Shown one piece after another: positions 21,901 through 33,900 of a stretch of DNA of 64,000 nucleotides (its first letter is position 1; each line of letters begins with the position of its first letter). The notes beneath the pieces were generated by a model. That model worked only from the letters and a program-made list of their open reading frames with translations, did no database searches and was not told the origin of the DNA. The stretch covers positions 16,840,355-16,904,354 of the forward strand of contig CM055837.1 in NCBI GenBank assembly GCA_029582265.1, written 5' to 3'. Made by a program: the position numbers and the translations under genes. The stretch is from Zoroaster sp. YZ-2022. Lineage: Eukaryota > Echinodermata > Asteroidea > Forcipulatida > Zoroasteridae.

Positions 21901-24900
21901 TATTGTTGGGCAATTTATGCTCTCGTATTCCCAGTGGTTTTCCCACTTGCCCAGTAGAGAAGACTAATGATAAGTTAATGCGCTGGCAGAACACGGATCA
22001 AGTCCCTGAGCTTAATCTAGCTACATGTATTACCCATTACCCATTAGTTTGCACGTGGTGCTCGGTTCATAAGTAATCATCCTTAATTTAATATCCCTGA
22101 TTGCTTTTTAAAGGTAAGGTATAGGATTGGTAATACAATAATATTAACCAAATTTTACAGTGTAGAGCTAGTATTAATTGTCCCTTAAATTATTTTTCAG
22201 AGGTTATGAACATGTAATTTGTAAGAAAAATTATATAAGTTCGCACCGGGAATAAAAAAGTTTTTCCGAACCCCCGTGGCGGGTTTATTTTTACCGCACA
22301 AACACGAACAATGGTGCTCGCCAGAGCGTGACCGGGGAGACCGCGTCTTCCACCGTATGCTTATGGCTCGTTGCCACGTCGACCGGGAATCTATACAAAT
22401 ATTCCCGAGAATCCTGTGGCGTGTTTAGACGCTCTCCGATCCGCTGTCCCAAAAAAAATGTGCGTGTATACACGGCCTCCGACGCGAACTGGTTAATAGT
22501 ATTTTTTAGATCAAAATTTTATGTTACATACGTGTACGTGTACTTGAATGAATACAAATTTTGTGTTTGCCTATCAAATAATCTAATCAGATCTCCATTA
22601 CAGTGTATATATTTGGCAAAGCTGATAATGGTTAAATACATGCCCTGAAATCTTTCTGTCCGAAGCACAAAAATTGTTCGTAAAATTAGTAATATTATTG
22701 TAAGATAAATGTTCATGTACATAGCATGCTGGAATAAATGCAAAGTTTGTGTTTGCCAATTGCTGTTTTCATTGAGGTAATTTCAAAGTGTCAACTGTAC
22801 TATCAGTGTCACCACTACATCAGCTATACCTCAGGAGCTCCCTGTGACATGTCATTTCACAGGTTGGTTGTTACATGTATACATAACAGCAAAAGAAATG
22901 TCACCCCCTAAATTTTGGTAAGTCTGAGAACTTGTTTAGCTTATGTGTCCTCAGACGTCATGCATGACGAATTTTGAGGTCAACCAAATTTGCCACATTG
23001 TGTTCGTGTTACACTCCATACTCATAATATTCTTCATTAAACAAATTATATTAATTATAAAATGAAAATAATAAATATTTTTAGGGGTGACGTTTCTTTT
23101 GCTGTTATGTATACATTTTATATGTACTACACTAGGTACATGTACATGTCTCAATTCAAAGAAGGTTCAGGTACATTAACCCTAACTCCCTAGGCCCATT
23201 TGCTTACACATAACCTGAATCCTTCCTAACTCCCTAGGCCCATTTGCTTACACATAACCTGAATCCTTCCTAACTCTAGGCCCATTTGCTTACACATAAC
23301 TTGAATCCTTCCTAACTCCCTAGGCCCATTTGCTTTTACACATAACCTGAATCCTCCAAAATCCTTCAGTAGTAAAACAAGCACATGACATGTATGCACA
23401 CATATAATGTTTCTAATCTGTGATACATACATGTACATGGCCAGGGACCCTCCCTACATGCATGGAGAAATAAACATTGTCCACCGACCCAAGCACTGAC
23501 CTTGCATTCACTACAACAAACATGGATGTACATGTACCATGGAAAGGCAAGTATGCCTAGTAACCTCAATCCTCCAAAATCCTTCACTTTAGCAAAGAAC
23601 ATGTAGCTAGTAACATCAATCCTTCAAAATCCTTCACTTTGGCAAAGAGGATTTTGGAGGATTTGGGAAGGTTAGGGTTAAAGGGACAATATCGTGACAA
23701 TCAAAGCAGACTTTCGACAGGGCATGGAATCGGTGTCCTATGGTTAGATGAACTCAATCACTTAAAATAATCACACAAGTGTGCTGACCCAGAAAACTGG
23801 GTGCGATATGATCATATATTACTGTGGCTGCTGCATAATATTATGCAGTCACTGGCTCATTATTTAGTATCATCCATGGTAAAATGATCTTATTGCGCCC
23901 TGTTATCTAGGCCAGTGTGCACTCATGAGGTATTATTTTCAGTCACTGAGTACATATTTACATAAACGTGGACACCGATTCCATGTTCTGTCGTAAGTAC
24001 ATATGTACACATTTACACGTAGCCTTGTAGGCTGGATTGTGACAATATTGTCCATTAAGATTAGAAGTGTGTACGGACATTAGCCAATGTTTAACTCCAT
24101 TCCTTTAAATCATCTAGGACATTCACTCCATGGGGTCGCCGAAAAATATGCAATACTGTATATTGGTTGTTTGATATACTGATTCATAGCTGCAATCCTC
24201 TATACAAAACACAATAGGATTTAAAAGGTTATGTTAAGTATTGTATGCATCTGTAGCCAGTGTTTGTTGAGTTCATTCTTTTTGGTATGGATATTGCAGT
24301 TTATTTTCTAATTTACTGTTATTTTTAATATATGCAAAATAGTAGTTATTGGCCTTAAGTTTTGAACCTAAAATGTAGCAGGTTCTTTCTCAAAGGCAAA
24401 ATGGATGATATACAAATAAGCTTGGGTGATATCGATTTTTTTTCATCCACGATATATCGGCAAACATACATGTGTACATGTATATCGCGATTCTCGATAG
24501 TATCGCGATAATTATTTTTCATTCGTGCATGATTGCTTTAGAGCTGATAACCACAGGTACATGTATGTAATCCTCTACAAGCATCATCAATAAATCTCAA
24601 ATTCGTTTGCATATCATGTATGTACTTTTGAAGTACATGTAGTTCGCATTTGTTTGTAACTTCTGAAAGCTGAAAGACTGCCCTAATTTTGTCCTGATTT
24701 GATTCACAATGGTGATTTTTATTTTAATCGCGATATATTTTTTAATCACGATTTGCTGATATCTCGATAACTTGAAAAGTTTTCAATATCGTAGTTGAAT
24801 AAAAAAAGGTATCGCGATATTCGATATTATCGTGTTATGGCACAAGCTTAAATACAAACATGAACATACATGTACATGTATGTACAAAAAATAAACATGT

Positions 24901-27900
24901 TAAAAAGTAATTTTTAAAAGGTGTTCATTATTATTTTCCAAATTCAGGGATGTAACTCTTCCACGGATCCGTGGATTTGTGATTTTTTTAAAACTCCCCC
25001 TTAGTTATTTATTTATTTATTATTTTTTTTCTTGGAAATGCACAGAACACCTACACTAGAATACAAACATTTTTGTGGCCTTCACATGCTGTACAGGCTC
25101 CAGGCTGAATCAGAACATTTTCATTTTTTACTTTAAAAAAAATTGATTTGTTGGATGCAGGTTTTATAACGTCTAGACAAAGTCACTGGCTGTGCCAGGT
25201 GCTATCATTTTAGCACAATTAATCAAATTATTTCGCAAATTAAAACACCCGGGGCTGTTGATTGATCATTCAGTATCATTCAAATGGTTTTGAATGATTA
25301 TGGTACTAATGTAATGCTTGCCAAATGGTACTGTGGTGAATGCATCTGCAATAAACTGTTTGGTAAAAACTGTTATCTGTAGTCACAACTTATGTACATG
25401 TATACGTGTACATGTACATGTATCTACCATTCATAAACAAGGCCATTGTCTCGTTTTGAATGGTCGGTCAACTCACTGCAAAATTGTGCCGAAAGTAGGA
25501 GGGCTAATTTTCGTCCTCTGGAGATATATTTTGTATATGGGTGATTCCGTTATGATGGACGTTACATTTGCATAGAAAACTCCCAACAATATGTCTTGCA
25601 GATTTGTAAGGTTTGCTGGGATAGATAATAGTTACAGTATGATAGCACAAGACACTAGCAATAAAATATAGTAAGCAAGATCTTGATTTTTCTGTCAGTC
25701 TTGATTAGACTTCAAAAACTTTTTGTGACGGATGTTACATTTAAAAGACAAGCACTCTTGACTCTTAACATTTAGTTAAAAATTCCTGTGAATTTAAAAT
25801 ATTTATGAAAAACCCTACCATCAGTTTTGAGGGTTTAAGGTACCCAACACAAAATGTAAAATTTTTAACAACACATGGTTTTAGAAGGAATTTGCTGTTT
25901 ATGTCCGTGCCGGACGTTACAATTTTTGTGATGAACATTACACTGAAATAACAAAAGTAAAATTAAGTAAAATTAAGTGGGAGTTCTTGATGTTTGTCTT
26001 CGTACAACTCACCTACATTGTATTACCCAATTAGACACAAAGATATTGGAATTTGAAAGTTTTACCCATTAATCTTTAAGTAATTAAGTAATTATAAAAG
26101 AGTAATTTTTTTGTGATGGACATTACACTTGTTTGGACAGACCCTGGGTTGTGGTTGCAGTTATTTCCGTTCTTTCAAATGTATCAGTAATCCATCAATC
26201 ATTACAGCTGTCCCAGACATGTACTTCAGCACTTGACCCCTGTGTTTAATTAATACCCAAATCTGATCTAGTCTGTCTCCATGGTTACTGATAACCTGAT
26301 AACCTCATTGCAATCCAAGGGCAAATACAAGCTCTGTCTATTTGGTTTTTAAGATTTCAATTTAAAGCTATTATTCACAATTACGTAGTAAGTATTGGCA
26401 TTAATTAACTGCTTGTAAAAGTATACTTATTCTTTTTTAACCCTCCAACTACAACAAGGGTCAAAATGTTGTACTTGCCAAGGTATACATGTATAGTGCA
26501 CTTAAAAGTTGAACACTGTCAAACCTTACATGCAGTACTTGTACATTTACAGGTCAAAATGAGTCAAATGTTTTTGACTGGTAAAAGCATTGTCTTGTCT
26601 TGTTGAGGGTGGTCAAAATGACAGTAAAAAACCAGTCGCAAATGCCCCTGTGTGCACATTTGGGTCAACAGTCAAAACAGGCAGTTGACTGATTTTGACC
26701 TGTATCAGGTATTTCCCGCTACGTGCAGCTGTAGTAGGAGGGTTAATCAAGATAAACAATAATTAAACACTTGACCAACCAGTGAATGTTTGAGCTTATT
26801 AACATTGTGTTGTTACATAGAACAATGTATGTACACGTTATACATGTAGAAAAATAATGAAAATACATGGAGAATGTAAAATTGTTTAATTTTGCAAAAA
26901 TGATAGCATCTCAGACAGAAATATTACAAAAAATGTTTGATACCATCATCAACTTTACAGCAAAAAATTGTGAGTTTCATGTCAGTCCGTGATCAGAAAT
27001 GTTTTCTTGAGATCACGTATCAGTGTATCAACGTGTATCAGATCATGTATCAGTGTCACGCTTGGAATTTCATTTGTGTAACCTGGGCAAGAATATCAGC
27101 TTGTCTACATATGGGAGTATTTTTAAGGGACACCAAGGCAAAAACTAGGGAACTCGGTGAAATTCCAGGCTTGGTGTGTATACATGTAGTGGTTAAATGG
27201 ATGTTGATTGTGAATTCATAAATTACTGGCAGTGATGCATGCTTTGATGATTTGATGTTAGGTCCCATTGCATACATGTACATACATGTGTACAACACCT
27301 GTGACAAGTGTTTCCCCTTGGTAAACAGTATGAGTGAAGTGGAAGTAGAATATTTGATCCCCAAAGAGTGCAAAATGAGAGCCCAGCTGTATATTGGGTC
27401 AAAGTTGAAACTGTAGTAAAACCGCAGGTAGGAGTATAATGCAAGGTTTAGAGCTTGTGACTTTAATTATTGGAACGTTTCCACTACTGCATGTAAAAGC
27501 TGGAAACCAAGCTGTGGAAATTTATTGGGGAGGGACAAATTACCTAATTTGCTGGATGTTTCCCATATGGTGGAATATTCATCTACAGGTATGAACCACA
27601 AAAGCTCAAAGGTTGCCCATTCTGCACACATATCCGAGACACACATGTACATGTACATATAGGATGTAATGCAATTAAATGCTTGTGGTTTTTACAAATG
27701 TACATGTACGTGTACATGGCTTTAATTAGTGGATACCAGGCTGGGGAAATGTATTGGGTAGGAACAACCTAACTTATAGAGTATGTGACCCGTGACATCA
27801 CGCCGTCACCAAAACGGTACAATTCTGCTTGTCGGTATGTGCGCTCGTCCTGTTTTGGTTTATGACACTTGTGTCCTTGAGAAAGACACTTAACCACAAT

Positions 27901-30900
27901 TGCTTATAGGGGCAGAGGCAGTTTAACAACTGCCTTGTTCTGAATAGTTACCCCTCCCAGTCCTATTCGCACTGTGATGAGGCTGGTTTACTTGTCCTGT
28001 TTCGGTGCGAGGGGCTGGTTGTTGTAACAACTCAATGATTTTGGAGGATTCAGGTTACATGTATGTGTAAGCAAATGGGCCTAGGGAGTTAGGGTTAAAA
28101 TGTGTGAGATTTGCAGTGTGCACACGTGTACTGTAAATTTCTAAGGGTTCATGCCATTTGTACATGTAAGGGTTCAGCAGCTGGGTCGGTAATTTTGTTT
28201 GGTTGGAAATTCGTCTGCCCTAGGTGTCTGGGTGGGTGTAATAATCCACCCCTAACCCTGAACTGGTTGTTCTGCCATTGAACTTATGTTTTACTTTGAC
28301 GGATGTGAGAATCTTTTGCATGGTGAACATCATTGTTCTTCCCGGGAAGTCGGCCGATGGCAGGAAGGAAGGAAGTTCTTCATATCAAGTCTTAGTGGAC
28401 TCTCTACGCAGGTCCTTGGCTACACCAACACATTTTAAGTCAGTCTTATTCATGTGGAACAATGCATGCTGAACTGTTTTATTCAGGTCATGCTCTAATA
28501 AATATCATTTTATGTTTGTACATGTCCTACAAATCCTGATTCTAAGTATATAAATGGAAAACTTTATGTACCAGTCGTCTACCAGCTTTAAAGTTGGCAG
28601 TCTCCCAAAACGTCAAACCTGCATATACATGTATGTGGCCACTAGTATAAACGTACATGTACCATGTGGTTTGAACTGTGTAGCAGGACCAACCTCGTTC
28701 ATTATTCACTGAGGAATTCCACTAATGTCTTGGACATCTTGAAATCTTACACCTTTTTATTTGTTGTTCATATCGCTTTTCCATGACACCACTTAGCAAT
28801 TTAAGTTTTAATGCATGCCAGTGCAATACATGTAGGTATGTCAAGTAAGCATTTCAAGCAATGCATTATTCATTACTTACTGAGGAATTCCACAAATGTC
28901 TTCATCAATGTCAAATCAATTTGCACACTATTTTATTTTTTCGATGAAACCACTTTTAGCAGTTTGAGTTTTCATGCATGCCAGATCAATATTCCAAGTG
29001 ATAATTTCAAGGACATGCCACAAGGGTCCAAAATACAAGATGTCCAAGACGTGAAAGGCAACACTCATACTTGTATGTACATGTACTCATACTCATGAAA
29101 AAGTACTCGACTACAAGTCTGAATTCAAGTACATGCAGCGGCCTCGCCAGGCATGGTAAAGCATGGCGCTAGCACCACGCGAAAAGAAAAAAAATTCAGG
29201 GTTACCCGCCATGCACGGAAAAATGCCACACCACACCACACTGAAAAATACTGCACCACGCAAACAAAATTATATGACAGAAAACATGAGCATTTCGGAG
29301 ACAATGATAATGAAATGTATATTAGATGTTTTTTATTTTGTCTAGTTTCTTGTGAACAGTCAGTGTAGATTTTACTTAGTCAACATTTTCAAAGGAATTC
29401 CCTAACCCTCCTACTAGACAATGTAGCTGCACTTGAGTGGGAAGTACCTGTCAAAATCAATCAACTGCCTGTTTTGGCTGTTGACCCAAATGTGCACACA
29501 GGGGCATTTTTGACTGGTTTTTACTGTCATTTTGACCACCCTGAACAATACCAGACAATGCTTTTACCAGTCAAAAACGGTCGACTCATTTTGACCTGTA
29601 AATGTACTTACTACACGTAAAGTTTGACAGTGTTTGACTTTTAAGTGCACTTGATATACCTTGGCAAGTATCAACATTTTGACTGATTTTGACCCTTGTG
29701 TGTATTTCACAATTTTTAAAGTGATTGCTGCATAAGCCTTTGATGCAGTTGCAGATCTATGCAACCTGCAGGTGATATTTATCCGTTGAAAATTTCCCCA
29801 CCCTCAATGTTAAGGGTCCCATCCTTAAACTTCTCAAAATAACATTATTTAAAATGCCCCCACCCTCAATGAAAATCCTGGTGAGACCACTGAGTACATC
29901 TATAACGCAAGAATCAAGCTGTCCAACACATTGGCATTGACATCTTGGTCCAAGACGAGAGGTCAAAAGCTTAGATTTACACGAATGATTCCTAGAAGTT
30001 GAAGACATTTCAACATGTTGTGCAAATAATTCCATTCCAATTTCTGACCGGAGGATGAGTGAAAGGATCTGGTCAGTAATACAGGGATCGGATGAAGATA
30101 TCCAATTTCAAATGTCATGAGTTCACCAACTCAGTCATACAGTATCTTACATGTGGGTATATATAGTACACTGTAGGAAGACGGCTATCTAGAGTTGATC
30201 ATTATTTACATACATACGTATGTATGTGTACATACACTATGTACACATACACTATGTACACATACACTATGTACACATATGTATGTGTACATGTATACAT
30301 GTACTGGTACTTTCATTTTCACAAAATCAACATATAAAGGGTCAATATTCAAATTTTGTTTGTGAGTTTCTATTGTGGGCATCCGCTCAGTGGAATACTG
30401 AGTACATTTTGTAATGGTCGATTCATGTACGTGTACATACATGTACATCATGCAAAAGCCATGCAAATATTATAATGTTATTAATTATGGTAAAGTAGTG
30501 TGATTTCATTGTCAGCGTCACAGTAAACCGGTTCGCTTTTGCATTTGCATGTAGTTTTGAGCAGGTCTTTGAAGGTTGAGGGATGATGGATTGATCTACA
30601 TGTACTTGTACATGTAACGTGTATATCAGTAAAGGTTTGATACATTAAAAATTACAGAATGTACAATATACATTGTAAGTCGATGCGATAATGCCGAGCA
30701 CCTCATTGGTGACTCACAGGTTGCTTTCTACACAGGGGTACGTATGTACACATCTGTACATATTCAATCAGAAAATGTGTATAATGTGTCAAGCACAGTA
30801 CATGTACAGTACACATGTACAGACTGTATCAAGTGACCTGTACAGTGGCCGAAACACGATGTATAAATTGTACATGTCTACAGCTACATACAGGTACATG

Positions 30901-33900
30901 TACCATAGAATGTATTGTTCATGAATCATGCAATTTTTCGTATTGCATGTAGTCCACGCATTGCCTTGATTTTTTTTTCTTTTTATTTTATTACTCGGAA
31001 TTGTTCAGTATGTATTTAACCCTTTCATTACCGATTTGTTTCAACAGGATGTCCCACTGGTTACCGAATTGTTTGACCAGTCATGCATGAATTCACACAT
31101 TATTGCACAACAGTATGCATCCGTTTACAGGCACTTTTTCTAAACTCGTTTTTGAAGAATTTGTTGGAGAAAGATATATATTCAATGAAATGATTGTTGC
31201 TTATGAAATTCCCTTTCATATGATACCAAAATCATTGGCATTGCATGTTATTTATTTTACTTCCCCTGACTTTGTTTCACAAACACAGAGCATTTTGTAC
31301 ACAAGTGTATGGCGTTCCATAGCACAAATGGCCATTGAAAGGATTGACTTGTATTAACCCTCCTATGCCCAGGCTGAAATTTGGCCCAGTCAGCACGGCA
31401 CTCACAGTCACAGACAGTCAATTGAGTATTTTTGGGTGCATTTCCAATTGGTAGATCAAACCACAGTCACACACAGCTGTGTATGAGTGCACTGCACAAA
31501 GTCAATGGGTTGGGAGTTACATACAAATTTTGAGTGTCTTTGGGTTTGACCTCCTATCACACAGCCACATGTGTTTGCATGTATTTGAGTGCACTGCACA
31601 AAGTCAATGGGTTAAGAGAGACATACAAATTTTGAGTGTCTTTGAGTGTTAAACCTATAGGAGGGTTAATATGTCTGATTTCTATAATAGCAACATGTAG
31701 GTTGGGCTATACCATTAGAAAGATAAAGAATCAGTCTTTCCAACCATATATAGCATGGGTATGGACTGCAAAGAATGGAAAAAATACAGCTGTTTTAAAA
31801 GCTGGTCATAATACTCCCAATTAAGTGCTGTGTGTGTGGTGACCTTGGTTGACTAAAGTCGCCAATGGTAGTGAAAGGGTTAATTATTTATAAAAAATAC
31901 ATTCCAAAAAGCATTTAAACAAATCAGAAATTGCTGAAAAAAATCATAATTTGCAGCCAAGAAACCAGCGGTTGAAATCCGCAACATAACTTTTTTAGAT
32001 GTTGGACATTTGTGACCCGTGGCGGCAGCAAACATTTTTCCTGTTTTTATGACGTACTTTACGGGAGCTCGAAAGGAGCTGTGTGGCTGCCACCGCGTTG
32101 TCCGTGGCTGTACATGTGTTTACGGGATTCCCCTTGACATGCAATGCATATTGTGTGTGTATTATATTGTGTGTGTATTATATTGTGTGTGTATTATATT
32201 GTGTGTGTATTATATTGTGTGTGCGTCGCGATGTGTCAGTGCAGTGTGGACGTAGAGCCCTATGGTACAAAATATTAGTCTGGTTGACAGCAGTGGCAAG
32301 ATAACCAAAGGATTATTTTTTATCAGCACAAAACAAGAACAATTTGGACACATTTCGCAGTGAGATTAACTTTCCTGATAACAAAATTCAACGAATCAAA
32401 ACCCGGGCATTCAAAACTTTAGTTGCTCTTAAAATATTTGTTCATAGAAAGCAAGAAATATAGGTTACCATTATGTGCTCGTATAATGGACTTGAGACCT
32501 TACTCGAGACCTTCGGCTTTGCCATTTTCGCCAGGATTTTGTCCATTTTGGGCTTAAATTGATACAATTCTACATGTGTGTCCCTTATTTTGCCAACTTC
32601 GGCATCAGTATAACTTCCATCAAGTGACGATGATGAACAACACAATTGTTCAGTACTACTTTTGGAAACTTTTTCAAAATCACAGAAGTACACGATGTAA
32701 TGTTTTGTGTACAAAACGTACCTTAGTAAACAGTTGTAGCGTTCGCCCTCCCGTAAATGTACATCATCAAAGTACATGTAGGCTCAGTGAAGGTGTCCCT
32801 GACAGCTTTTCTTTTTTTTCCTGCTGTTTGCAGGAGTGGAGAAGTACATTTTCATATCTAGGTTTTTTGAAGGGTTAAAGAAAAATAATGGAAGTCTTAT
32901 TTTTGGTTATTCCTACTTAGAATGACTTTCTTTTTTAAAATAGAGTTGAAAATATTTGCCATTTTGTATGGTCTTTAAAAATAATTAATGTACATGTACA
33001 TGTATCTACAGTGTATGTACTGTACAGATAATACATATATGTACAGTACACATGTACAGTACACATGTACATGTACATGTACATGTGTAACATCAAATTG
33101 TATACACATTTGTATGTTAACCCTAACCCTCTCAAATCCTCCAAAATCCTCTTTCCTGAAGTGAAGGATTTTGAAGGATTGAGGTTACATGCTCTTTGCT
33201 AAAGTGAAGGATTTGAGGATTGAGGTTATTAGGCATATTTGTCTTTCCATTGTACATCGTGTACATCCACGTTTGTTGTAGTGATTGCAAGGTCAGTGGA
33301 CACTGTTTATTGCTCCATGCATGCAGGGAGGGTCCCTGGCCATGGACATGTATCACAGATGTGTGCATACATGTACATGTCATGTGCTTGCTTTACTACT
33401 GAAGGATTTTGGAGGATTCAGGTTATGTGTAAGCAAATGGGCCTAGGGAGTTAGGGTTAACGAGTACAAATACGCACTTACATGTATGGTAATAATAATA
33501 ATAATAATATGTGGACTTATATAGCGCACGTATCCACCAACTAAGTGGTGCTCAAGGCGCATTCTTTTTTACGTGCATTACACAACACACGGGACCTACG
33601 GCTTTACATCCCATCCGAAGGACGAAGCAATTATGGTTAAGTACCTTGCTCAAGGACACAAGTGTCATGACCGGGGCTCGAACCCACACCCTGCTGATGG
33701 CAACACCAGAACTTGAGTTCGGTGCGCTAGACCGCTCGGCCACGACACTCCATGTACATGTATGTACATACATACATGTACATGTACCTGTTCCTTGGAG
33801 CCTCGAAAATAAGTTATCATTATTGAAATGGAGTTAATGTATTTAGTCCATAACCCTACTACACATGGAGGCCACTCAGATCAACTAAATTTTCAGTATG

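Noticed and set aside
31103..31357. 84-codon ORF in the TTAA element
   Set aside because: No domain recognised, cut by a nested MITE. It might be a transposase scrap but cannot be supported.
33674..33752. tRNA-Ser/Leu gene
   Set aside because: It has A and B boxes but is the head of a dispersed SINE with a body and (ATT)n tail, repeated several times.
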